A stretch of 64,000 nt of DNA from contig JAHLEZ010000001.1 of the NCBI GenBank assembly GCA_020726505.1, positions 124,001-188,000 of the forward strand, given 5' to 3'. This DNA is from Leptodontidium sp. MPI-SDFR-AT-0119. Its lineage: Eukaryota > Ascomycota > Leotiomycetes > Helotiales > Leptodontidiaceae. Made by a program: the position numbers and the translations under genes. Each line of letters starts with the position of its first letter. Position 1 is the stretch's first letter. The notes under the pieces were generated by a model. That model did not search any database and was not told where the DNA came from. It saw only the letters and a list, made by a program, of their open reading frames with translations. Shown here in pieces: positions 24,601 through 34,827 of the stretch.

Positions 24601-25695
24601 CGATCGCGGATACAGTGGACGATGCGATGAGGACAGAGAAAACAACAGTGAAGACCGTTCCAGCAGAGTCAATCTCCCCGCTCCTAAACATCCTATAGCC
24701 CTTCCAGAACGATAGGGCAATTCCAGAGAAGACGCAAAAGTACTCTGTTGAGAACAGGATGCCGTAGAAAATGGACTTCTTCTTGCCCTCGGTATGCGCA
24801 TCCATCAGGTACTTGTCGTACTTGGCGATTAACTTCGATTGTGCCCAAAATGCGTGGATAGTTCGGATGGTGGAGATGGCTTCCTGGGCAACAGATCCAC
24901 CTTTCGAGTAGATTCGCATGATACGGGCTTCGACCGGCGCATCAGCAGCGAGAACGCCTGCAGTGATGACAAAGATTGCTGGGATTACACTCATTGTAAT
25001 GAGAGCTAACTTCCACTGGACTGCAAGGGCGACAACGAAGGCAGCTATGAACATGGCCAGATACTGTATGAGGAAGGCGAGTTTGTCTGCGACGCCCTTG
25101 TTGATGCGAGAGCCATTAGTGGTGACTAGCACAGCAACGGACGAGGCATCTTGTAAGTCGAAGTGCCATGTTTCTTTCCGTAGTGTGTGTTTGAGGAAAT
25201 CTTGACGAAGATCGCGGGTGGTTCTCATTGCGGAAATACAGATTGTGATTGTAGATATGTAGGACAAGAGGAGTTTGGCGACGAAGAGGTAAACAAACAA
25301 TTTACTGGACTTATTAGCTTGAGTGTTCCCATGACGAAACTTGAAATAAAGACATACACGGAGTTCAGAATTGTATTATTGAAAGACTGGGGGTCAATGT
25401 CGTCTTTTGAGAAATTATTGAACTCTCCAATTGAATCTCCAAACACGAGAGTCATGAGGGGTAACGTGACCCCAGCTCCAATTGAGGTTATCAGAGAGAT
25501 GATGTTCAAAATCCATGATAGACGGTCAGCATATTGAAAAATCCGAGCGTAGTCTTTGAAAGACCCTCCAGTTTCTTGTGCGGCAATGGACTGCTCGTCA
25601 TCGTCAGCTTTGGGCGGTAGAGATTCCTCTCGAGAAGGCGGGGTGGTGGACGTTTTCTCCTCCATTGAGACGGAAGCGGTCGAACGGTCGAACAA
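21609..25695 (-). CDS. ABC-B full transporter (P-glycoprotein/Pmd1-like multidrug exporter)
   Basis: Five exons (25358-25695, 24221-25304, 24021-24173, 23463-23968 and 21609-23355) join in phase to 1275 residues, a normal size for the family. The order is TMD1, NBD1 (Walker [10 protein letters not shown], signature LSGGQKQR, Walker [13 protein letters not shown]), linker, TMD2, NBD2 ([29 protein letters not shown]). Both nucleotide sites look competent. The protein should export lipophilic compounds across the plasma membrane with ATP. It converges on the aspartate kinase and diverges from the Zn2Cys6 gene at 26280, with a 584-nt common promoter. This is the usual arrangement of an exporter and its regulator in fungal metabolite or resistance loci. 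Confidence 0.94.
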
Positions 25696-26279
25696 TGAGG
25701 TTCCGAGTAGTTGGAAAATCCAGATGTATTCTTAATGTCTCATAGGGACATGTTGCGGAGTGATATACTTCCGGCTTACAGGCTTGGTGTAGGTACTGAG
25801 AAAGCGATGAGTCGCGATGAGGTATGCAGAATGCACTAGTTAGAGAGTGGATGCTTGTTTAGAAAGCCCGGAGGCCGGCCGGTTGTTGCGCGGAAAAACC
25901 AGACGTATCGTTAATCTTGTCAATAAGGAAACAAGCTTTTAGTATGACTGTAATTGACTGCAGATGAGCGGTTTCACTCGTGTTGGGGGCTGCAAGCGAT
26001 ATTCCTGAGGGCGATGCGCAGAAGTGTTGACACAATCGCCAAGGAGGGCTGTCGCTAGGGAAAATCTCGGCGCCAGGCAGGCGGTGGAAAACCCGGGCGC
26101 TCGGAATCCGCGCATCCCGAATACCTGTCTCGTCTACATATCCGCCCCTCCAGTACATTCTTGCACAGCAGAAGAGCATCAAGGCAAGGCAAGACAAGAC
26201 AAGACAAGACAAGGCATCAATATCCCACGGGTTTTGTGTAGCACCGGGCTTTTATTTCAAGACGTTCCCGAGAATCGAG
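25696..26279. promoter_or_regulatory. Divergent promoter of ABC exporter and Zn2Cys6 regulator
   Basis: The 584-nt region holds CGGAATCCG at 26102-26110, an inverted CGG-N3-CCG pair of the kind bound by Zn2Cys6 dimers, and a GC-rich CCGGAGGCCGGCCGG cluster near 25867-25881. A pentanucleotide CAAGA microsatellite lies at 26181-26214, just before the regulator. The operator assignment is inference. Confidence 0.45.
26181..26214. repeat. Pentanucleotide microsatellite (CAAGA/CAAGG)n
   Basis: About seven tandem five-base units of AAGGC and AAGAC type lie in the 5' leader of the Zn2Cys6 gene. Confidence 0.9.
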
Positions 26280-28691
26280 ATGAGTGGAGAGGACGACAAT
26301 CACAGTGGGCCCGATGGCCCAGAACACGACCATTCCATTATCACCACACGTTTGAGAGCATGTGAAGCCTGCAAGACAAGAAAGGCAAGCCAAAACCGGC
26401 GAAATTCTCATTTCCCGGCTTCGTTGACTCCCAATAGGTACGATGCGATAAATTAGACCCATGTTCAGCATGCAAGTCATCGAACATACCGTGCTGGACT
26501 GCTCCAAGACCCTCGCAGCAAAAACGGCAAAGAGCTGTTGTATCGGCACGTTTGTAAGTCCCTCGTCTGTCAAAACAATATTCAATAGGAAAGAAGCCTT
26601 GAAGCTAAAGGATGCGGCGCCCAGCGAAGACCAGCTATCGAAGATCAATGAACAATTATCTCAACTACAAGCCTCTATTGACAGCTTGACCAAGCAAAAG
26701 GCAGAAATATCTTCTCCTATATCCAACCGAGATTTCGGACCCAGGAAACCAAAGTTGCCAACTACAGCGACTCCGAACTCTGCCTCCAATAAGAGCGCGT
26801 TGTCTCCAGATGAGCAGCCGTACCTTGGCGAATCATCATTCGAACTTCACTCGCATCAAACGGGGCAAATATTAGACATTGCACTTCACAACTCCCCAGC
26901 AGCAGGGCAGGGTCAAGATGTTACTTCCAGTTTGCAATCTCTCCGTGGGTTACATAGCGGCAGCATTCAGAATAGTGATGTCGACTTCACATCTGACCTG
27001 CCCATGCCCCCAGTCCAAACCGCTCTTGCAGCTTTGAGACTTCTAGATGGTGCATAGCCCCACCCCGTCTAGCATCCACTTTACCACTAACATCGCACCA
27101 GTTATACCTCGTGGCCTCTTGCTATGCTCCCCCTTCGGAGATGGCCAGGTCTTCCGGGACACATGCCAGAGATATTACTTTCCTGTCAATGGTTATTCTG
27201 CTTCAGATTTCATCATTACAAACGGTGGACTGATGGGAATTATCGGCTTGGCGAGTGCTGCCCAGCTTTCAGCACATGGCATTGATCCCGCAACCGCTGC
27301 ACAGGTTGTTGAAATGTGCTCAAACAATGTCTCGGTCACGATATCAAAGCTTAGTATCTATCTGGAGCCAAAGATCTCCAACATCGAGTGTCTCTTGTTT
27401 GGAGTAAGTTGTTCCTCCCCTGTGTGGAATTGGAGTCGTTTGAAAACTAAGTCTGATTTCTTTTTAACCAGGTTCAAACGGCGATGGCTGAATCAGACCA
27501 CAACAAAGCATGGTACCTGATATCATTTGCTGCGCGACTATGTATGGACTGTGGCTTCAACCGGTTGAAAGATGGTGCAGATGGCGTCGACGAGGTCAAC
27601 AGGATAAAAGTCTGCTTTTGGTTTACGTACTGTTTCGACAAGGCATTGTCGCTGAATTTCGGCCGGTCGCCAAACTTCTCCGATTACGACATATCGGTGG
27701 GCTATCCTATACTACCTATTGACAATGGGCGTGATGTAGTTTTTCTCTGGTTCGACATTGCAAGGCTACAGGGCAGCATATATGAGAAGTTGTACTCTGC
27801 GAAAGGTCAGCAAGACGGCCCCGAAGTTAAGGCTCTGAATGCGAGGCACATTGCATCAGAGCTCAATCACTTACGAGAAAGATTGAAGGTCTGTTATACT
27901 CCTCGAAGATTCTTCAACTTCTGACGGGATTGTGTTACAGATAACCCTTGGCAAGATGACCGATATCGAAAGGGAACCATTTTTAGACACTGAAATCACA
28001 CTCATGGCGAACCTAACGCTCGTGTACCGCGCAATACCTTCCCAGAAACCTGCGCACCCACTTCGTTTCTCCGACGAATGCATCGCAATTGCCCGAGAAA
28101 CTCTGGAGCTACACGAAACCCTGTGTACAAAGTTATTGAGACGATCAGGGCATCAAGTCAGAATGTATATAGACTGGTGAGTAACCCTTTTCACTAGCGA
28201 CCATCAAACGCTGACTATCGGAAAGGAACCTTTCAATCTGTCCATTTACACCATTTATTGTCATACTTGGCACAGCCATTCTAGACACAAATGCTGCCGA
28301 CATGCATCTCCTCAAGAAAGTCGTCGAATCCCTCGAACGCGCATCGGTCCTTGCCCCAGGCGCCAAAAAGCTCCTCAGCATCTGCAAGATCCTTCTCCAA
28401 GGCGCAAAGTCCTGCGTAGAGCAAAGTCTCACCAGCGGACCCCCGCCAGCACCTCAAGCGTATACCCAGCGACCCCAAACATCGTCGTTCATGGGGAATG
28501 GGATGCAGCAAGACGCCGCGATGCCTCCGACAATGGATACCGACTGGTCGACTATGATGCCTGAGGACTGGACGACGCTTCAGTTGGACAACCCGGACAA
28601 CATGTCTTTGTTGTTTGATAATTATTTGGCGGGAAATTCGGGTATGATGCCTATTTTTGAGACGGATATGACGAGATTTGATATGATGTAA
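26280..28691 (+). pseudogene. Zn(II)2Cys6 transcription factor with fungal-specific domain; one apparent frameshift
   Basis: Six exons are supported: 26280-26384, 26438-26553, 26589-27403, 27472-27888, 27941-28176 and 28226-28691. The zinc cluster reads CEACKTRK..RCDKLDPCSACKSSNIPC. It is split by a GC..AG intron (26385-26437) between Lys and Val. A coiled-coil-like stretch follows (LSKINEQLSQLQASIDSL). The fungal_trans middle homology region (AWYLISFAARLCMDCGF and NFGRSP) spans exons 3-5. Codon phase closes across the whole model only if one extra base is present near 27050. As sequenced, translation stops at 27057 after about 229 residues, losing the regulatory domain. A restored protein would have about 717 residues. 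It likely regulates the adjacent ABC exporter. Whether the shift is real or a sequencing error is not decidable here. The second intron of 35 nt is also unusually short; a 44-nt alternative is 26550-26593. Confidence 0.8.
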
Positions 28692-29145
28692 TGCACGGTT
28701 TAGAGAAGGTGTATAATAGTTGTTAGACTCACCATTTGTTTGTTTGTAGACAGCATTCTTGCAAGTTGCCATGCTAGATTTTTCATTAAACCCTGCGCTG
28801 TACTTTATGTCATTTCCATCAAGCCCAGATACAAATTTGTTCTCCCCAACACATCGCCGAAGCGCAAGACTTTGACGAGGTGTGAAATTTTGGTGAGCTC
28901 CAGTCAATTGACTTATTTGATATATCTACTGCACTATGTTAAAGACTGATTATTGCTCTCAGGTACACCTCGAGCCACCGCATCCCCTGCAAGTGGTCAT
29001 GCAGATCAGATCACGTGGATCGGGCTGACCATGCCATCTCGCTGCAAATCCATCTCCATCTTTTGCTTATCCTTCGAGTTCCCATCCACGGACAACTAAC
29101 TTTCAAAGGCCGCTTCCTTCCTTCGCTATCGTAGATAATACCAGT
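28692..29145. other. Intergenic region between regulator and CorA-like gene
   Basis: No gene is seen. It contains a TCACGTG motif near 29010 and the presumed promoter of the CorA-like transporter gene. Confidence 0.5.
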
Positions 29146-30897
29146 TTGCATAGAAACATCGATTGGAGAATTCAAACTTTATTAATGTTCCATCAAAAAC
29201 AGGCAGCAGCTCGTCCTCCAAAGCCTGACACTACAAAATGGCTATGTCCCGAAGGACCCTACCTAGACTATGTCACAAAACTAGACGCTCTTTACCCCGG
29301 AACTGGAACTACCGATCCCTTGAATCACCACATCAGCTCACGTGTGGGTCAATCGCGATCCGTTCTCCTAGAATTGACGCCTGATCAGAAGTGGTCTCGT
29401 CAAACATTCAAAGACGGCGCAGAGATCAAGAACCACTTCACGGACCGGCAACAAAACGATGTCTTAGGAAAAACACCGGTCTTAAGCCAGAGGATATACA
29501 TTCTCGAAGGTTTAGATCCCGACTTTGTTCAAGCATACGGGTCCTACTTCTTTATGGACCCCAGATTCTTCGTCAGACAAGAACGGAATGATCTATGGAA
29601 CCTCAATCATAACGAATCTGTTATCCATGACACGGATATTCTCCTTTCTCGAATCGACCCAGAGAGATACTTCCGTATCAAATACCGCGAGGTCCGACAT
29701 TTTGGCCCTCAGTTGAGGGACTGGCGAACAGTATGTGCAGCGACCGGACGACATGTTGCGGCGATTGGGTTTCAATGGAATTTGGACAATAACGCTGCTG
29801 TGGCGAGGAAGTTCTCGTTTTGGTCTCGTATGGGTAGGGATGATAGCTGGGATGGTAAATGCCCTTCACCTTTCCCACTACACATTTGTTTTTGACACTG
29901 AAATCCAGTGGTAATTCTATGCGATCCTCCTGTTCACCAGGTGCATATTTTGAGCCGTCCAATGGTTACAGATATCTTTCAAAATGAACCTTTCCAGGGC
30001 GGTTATCCCGACTTCATCAAGCGCGAGGATGCCAACCCAAAGACACCGCAGTCACTTGACGCACCGCCAAGGACCTCACTGCTCGATGATATTTGCTTCT
30101 ATTACGAAAACCACTACCAATCACTGATCAACCAACCAGGATCCCAAGCACCTCTCACTCCAAAAGTCGCCACAGTAGTCCCTCTGAAAATCATCTGCGC
30201 ACACTACCTGAAGCTAATCGACTATTTCGAAGTGATCCTCACCAAACTAGCCAAGATAGAATGGCAGCTCTCCCGACAGAGCGACTGGGAAGAGTACACC
30301 GGGCCCGCCATAGAAGAGCAATGGAGCAGCCTCCAGCTCTCCAGTCGGCGGCTATCCGAATTCATCAACGACGTAGACTGCATCCTTCGAGACCTCAGAA
30401 TCCCCATCCAAGCATCCCCACCCGACCTAGGAACCTCTACCACCACTAGTCGTTGTCGTTCGGACTGGCAGCAATCCTGCGACGAGGATTTTAGGTACAT
30501 ATACCACCGCCTACAGAGCATGAAAATTAAAGTCGACCAACTCATCACCTCCACAATGGGCCTCTCGAACATCGTAGGCAGTCGCCAAGCCCTCTCCGAA
30601 GCGAGACGGTCTGTCAAAGAAGCGAAGAGCACGAAGACCCTCACTGTCGTGGGGTTGGTTTTCATCCCCTTAGCGTATACATGTGCACTATTTAGTATGA
30701 GTGATCAGTTCAGACCTGGGGCTCATCTTTTCTGGGTTTACTTCGCTGTTTCGGTGCCGTTGGTCTTTGTGGTCTTTGCGGGGACGTTTATTATTCAGTT
30801 GGGGTATGATGAGGATGCGGCTTGGTCTTTTGAGAAGTTTAAGAGAGCTTGTTTGCAGGGTTTGGGGAAGGGGAAGGGGAAGGGGAGATCGGGCTAG
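29146..30897 (+). CDS. CorA-like magnesium-transporter family membrane protein
   Basis: Two exons, 29146-29854 and 29909-30897, join in phase to 565 residues with one 54-nt intron. The long hydrophilic N-terminal part has an RQERNDLWNL segment and a helical region before the membrane part (SNIVGSRQALSEARRSVKEAKSTK). Two C-terminal transmembrane helices follow (GLVFIPLAYTCALFSM, and VYFAVSVPLVFVVFAGTF), and a GKGKGKGRSG tail. This is the layout of fungal CorA-like proteins. The GMN signature that forms the Mg2+ selectivity filter is replaced by SMSDQF, so Mg2+ transport should not be assumed; divergent fungal members commonly lack it. The start may instead be the Met at 29185. Confidence 0.8.
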
Positions 30898-32576
30898 TTG
30901 TCAAGTGTGTGTGGTGCTGGTTATTTTGCTGCTCGATCTTCGTTGGCTGTTCTGTTAGTGTGGTTTCGTTGGTTCAAAACAAAAACTTCAAGATCACTGA
31001 CTGGTATTCTTCGCTAGGGAGGCTGGGCATATTGATCACGTCGACGTTACCATATGATTTCGAACTTGCTGAACCCGGGGAGATTTTCTGAGGGGGTTAT
31101 AATATTGCCCTGGTCTGGGGGATTTGAAGTGGCTGCTCTCAATGGGCCGCCTGTAAACTGGACCCTGAAGCTACCCCGCGCAAGGAGGCTTGTTGTGTGG
31201 GTTTGTACACCGAACATAGTTTCGAGAAATAAAGTCCAGATGCTAGATTCACTCGCATGTCAAAAGAAGAAATTTCATAATTATCATCACTACTACCCAA
31301 CTCACCGCCATCAGCATGTGCAGTGAAGAGTGTCTCCATTCCAGGCCAGGTCTCCTGCGCTTAGAATCTTGGGGTTGACTTTACTGCTTACCGAGCGACC
31401 CTCTTTTCTTCTCCACAAACCCACAACAAGAATATGCAAAAATGAAGAAAGCAAAAGACATACAACAGTAGGTATTCGCTGATGGTCACCCACTCAACTA
31501 CTAATCTACCGATCTCATGCTTGTGTATGGCAGAGCGGACGGGATGCCCATTTCTCATGAGTCTATGGTCGTATGTGGAAGGTTGAGTGGTATTTTGTTA
31601 TGTAAGGCTGGCCTCGGGAGAGCTCTGGAACCGAAATCTGATTTGAGCCTTCAGCTTCGGCACAAGGACGCTCTGGGGATGTTCAATAGGTAGCAAGTCA
31701 GTCGTGAGGCTGCTACTACTTTGTGTTGGCTTTTTTTTTCTTCTCGGCAATCATTTGTTCCTCCGACCCCAACCCGCGCAGTGTGTGATAATCAACATCA
31801 AATCTCCACAAACGTTTCCAAACATTATCTGCACCACCAATCAAGAACGAGGGATCGATTGGGACCGATTGAAAGCGACCTCAAAACACCCCCCTTACAG
31901 GACCGGCTGTCTTTGTTGGGTAAGCACGTGACAGCCACGAGATTTAACTTTGACACCGAGTATGGCAATCATGCAGTTCTCCATAAAAATAGATTCATCC
32001 CCTTGTGCCATAGCGAGCCAGTTGTCAGTTGTCTCGGCTAGAGGCTCGTGGCTGATCAGCCAAGACCGTTGAATAAAGATCGCCTCGAACTTTAAGCATA
32101 AACCGAAAGGATTATTGACTCAGCCCTGTTTTCGATCCTAAAGGATCCAGGGCCACGGTTGAATGCCAATTACATGTCCTTATGCATTCGCGTGACTCCG
32201 AGCTTCTGCATGCAGCCTTGTGAAATGCCTTGCCAATGGGACCAGGGCTGCGGGAATTTTCACGGCACAGCGTCTTTGTTTGATTGCCCAAATATGGGGG
32301 ATACAGACGCCACAGGGCATGATTGGTGGCTTCGGTTGCGGCTGAGACATATTTATATCGGTTAAATTCAGCCTAGTCTCGGCACTTTACCCAAACGGGC
32401 TGATACGAGATTTTCAAGATTGGACTTTGCTGCAAGTTGACGGCGCAGCTGCACGGTATGACTGGTTAAGGGCGGCACGGTTTTTGTCCTTATAACTTGC
32501 CATCGTCTCGTCAACACATTCGATTCATTCATTCAAGTTCCCAACTTTAAACTTCTAAACCATCAAACCCGGAAAT
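30898..32576. other. 1.7-kb intergenic region
   Basis: No coding sequence is supported on either strand. It contains a CACGTGA site near 31925 and T-rich tracts. The last 100 nt resemble a promoter and leader (TTATAACTTGCC near 32490, a short CATT-rich leader) for the surface-protein gene at 32577. Confidence 0.55.
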
Positions 32577-33347
32577 ATGTCTTTCGCAATCGGAGGAGCA
32601 GGTGTGGGGTTCAATGACTTCGTCAGTCCAGGAGTCAGCGCCCGTGGTGTTGGTGTTGAATATGGCTCGAGCTCATACCCCGTGCTCCACCCCAGGCAAA
32701 ACGGAACGGCGCCAGCAAACACCGTCAACATGTTCATAGACTCCTTGGACCAGGATTGGGAATATGCTGCATCCATCATTGAAGCCTGCAACGGCCAGAC
32801 GGTCATGGCACTCCAGTGTACATCTGGAGATTCCTTCGCCGGAAGCCAAACCTGTGGTCCTAATGCTGTTGTATGTTCACTCGTGTTCTCAGTGTTTTGA
32901 ACCCTGTCAGCTGACAACACTCCCCAGACTGCTACTGTGACTGTGGCCTCAACCACTTATCATTTCTCCAGCGCTGTCACTACTTCCACACTCGGCAAGA
33001 AGGTCTCTGCCACTGCCATTGAGGCGTGCTCTCTCGACGGTACCACCGCTGCAGTTTGTAAGTACCGAATCTCGTCGGAGCAAGAAGCGTTTACTAACCA
33101 CAATCTCAGGCTCGGTAACTCTCGGCGGCGAAGTTGATGGCACAAAAACCACCACGAGCACTGTAACAACCGCCGCAGGCTCGAGCTACTACCGCTTCGA
33201 TGTTGCGATCACTGGGGGGTGCTGAGAAGACTGCAAGTGCAACAGGTACTTGCGGGAAGAAAAGCGCAGGCACGACACTAAACAGCAAGAGCATGATGGT
33301 TTGGGCTTTGGCTGGTGTCGCTACCCGGCATCCTCACCCTCTTGTAA
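32577..33347 (+). pseudogene. GPI-anchored-like small surface protein, C-terminus frameshifted
   Basis: Exons 32577-32870, 32928-33057 and 33110 onward join in phase. The protein shows the pattern of a widespread fungal GPI-protein family: TVNMFIDS near the N-terminus, a QTVMALQCTSG core with paired Cys, IEACSLDGTTAAVCSVTLGGE, then a Ser/Thr/Ala-rich stalk. After DVAITGG a run of G and one extra base shift the frame, giving a stop at 33225 (179 residues). A second shift near 33325 separates GVAT from the hydrophobic GILTLL tail. Both shifts together would be needed for a GPI signal ending at 33347. The N-terminus does not look like a good signal peptide either, so it may also be altered. The family role is unknown. 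Confidence 0.65.
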
Positions 33348-33857
33348 TTTTGCTCGTTGGCCTTGATGCTTGAAATTGGATAGATACCCTTGCTTTCTGT
33401 ACTGTACTGTTGAAGATGTGGCTCGCTCTGTCGGCATAATTGATATTTTTATTGGATGGCAACGAAATGAGAGTCTATCAAGACATGATTGCATGGTTTG
33501 GCTTGGTGGGGAGTTGTGGGTTCATTGTTGAGTGAATCAGATGATGCTGGAAATGAAAGTAGTCCATAATTGCGGACATCAGTTCTTCTAGAAGCTGATT
33601 AACATCTGTCCCTGTGTAATGAGAAACCCCCTGTAACGAGAAAAATAATAGTTCAGGAGTCATAAACTCTTCCATCTTAGAAAGATGGAGTTATATTATG
33701 CATGCTCGGCTCCGTCAAAACCCTTGTAAGTAAGGATGATCTGCGAGACTACAGAGGTGCGGGGGACAATAGTGACTGCTATCGAGTACATACGTGCGAA
33801 CGATAGATGATCATATGGCCAGCCATCACCAACCGAAGCAATTGGACTGCACTCCCT

Positions 33858-33858
<1 letters not shown>

Positions 33859-33906
<48 letters not shown>
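33859..33906. repeat. Homopolymer, 48 consecutive C
   Basis: An uninterrupted C run is visible directly. On the minus strand this is a G48 tract able to form stacked quadruplexes; length in such tracts is error-prone in assemblies. Confidence 0.97.
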
Positions 33907-33957
33907 ACCCCTGGATAGCATTGTGCATGCTTCGAATCTGGATATATCGACTCCGGG

Positions 33958-34045
33958 GGGTGGTTCATGGTGGTTCGTGGTGGTTCGTGGTCTTTGATGT
34001 TCATTCGCGGTGGAGATTCGTGGTGGTTTGCGGTGGTTCATGGCG
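33958..34045. repeat. GGTGGTTCRTGG tandem repeats
   Basis: About seven imperfect 9-12-nt units of GGTGGTTCATGGTGGTTCGTGG type follow the poly-C tract. They add a second G-rich array on the plus strand. Confidence 0.8.
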
Positions 34046-34056
34046 GCACAATCATG

Positions 34057-34827
34057 CTATGGAATGCTTCGTATAAAGTCGTAAATTTCTCGGGCAGACG
34101 TAATCTGCGATGTCCAGCACTGCTCGATAAATTGTCCACAGACTATCCTTGAGACGTCAGGGAACTTGTGATTCCGATAGTTCTCCTCAATTTCATCCTC
34201 TGATAGTCCAGGAAAAGGGAGCTGGCATGTCATAATAAAGTAGATCGTAGTGCCGAGCGCAAATAGATCATCTTGCACTGTTGGTGGGTCTCGCCAGCAT
34301 CTGTCCGGTAATGAAAATAATGGACCACTGCAAACTGACTGTTTAGAGCCTGCGAGAGATGAACCCCCAAAGTCTGCAATCTTTAGTTCTAGCTGTGCAT
34401 CAAGCAAGAAGTTCTTTGGATTTATATCGCAGTGAAGGATATTTGCGTCATGCAGAAGCTGGACGCCTTCAGCTGCCTCCTGGACCCATCGAAGTCGTTG
34501 TGCTTCAGCGATCGTATAGTTGCGGACGAGAAGAGCTTGTAAGTTGCCATTTCGCATATATTCCATAGTAAGGACACAATCTTGAGGATTCCAACTGATA
34601 ATTTCGACTAGGCGAGGGTGCCGGCCAACCTTGCTGTATATCTCGTACTCAGTCGTAAGGTCTCTGCGACTATGCTTTTCCAATTGACCAGGCCATGGCG
34701 ACTTCACTATGTTGCCGCTGGTCAAGATCTCCAAGATTCCGGACGCACCACTATCAAGAAACTGACCCTTAGCGTAGTGCACACCACCTTGGGTTGCTTG
34801 GGAGATATTTGGTACTTGTATGCTCAT
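34057..34827 (-). CDS. Small eukaryotic-type protein kinase
   Basis: A single-exon ORF of 256 residues covers just one kinase domain. Visible elements are a Gly-loop DSGASGIL, the VAIK-like Lys in IVKSPW, a Glu in LTTEYEIYSKVGRHPRL, the hinge MEYMRNGNL, the catalytic loop HCDINPKNFLLD (Asp and Asn kept, Arg of HRD replaced by Cys) and ADFGG. The DDLFALGTTIYFIMTCQLPF helix-F segment is also present. There is no clear APE motif. Probably catalytically competent, since Lys, Asp, Asn and DFG Asp are present; substrate and pathway are unknown. Such stand-alone short kinases often form expanded families in ascomycetes. It is isolated, with 2 kb of gene-free sequence upstream. Confidence 0.82.
   Translation of the reverse strand: MSIQVPNISQATQGGVHYAKGQFLDSGASGILEILTSGNIVKSPWPGQLEKHSRRDLTTEYEIYSKVGRHPRLVEIISWNPQDCVLTMEYMRNGNLQALLVRNYTIAEAQRLRWVQEAAEGVQLLHDANILHCDINPKNFLLDAQLELKIADFGGSSLAGSKQSVCSGPLFSLPDRCWRDPPTVQDDLFALGTTIYFIMTCQLPFPGLSEDEIEENYRNHKFPDVSRIVCGQFIEQCWTSQITSAREIYDFIRSIP

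Larger units (their letters stand above)
33348..34056. other. Intergenic region with long poly-C tract
   Basis: No gene is seen. It contains a homopolymer of 48 C residues (33859-33906) and G-rich GGTGGTTCRTGG repeats (about 33958-34045) immediately downstream of the kinase stop codon. Confidence 0.8.
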
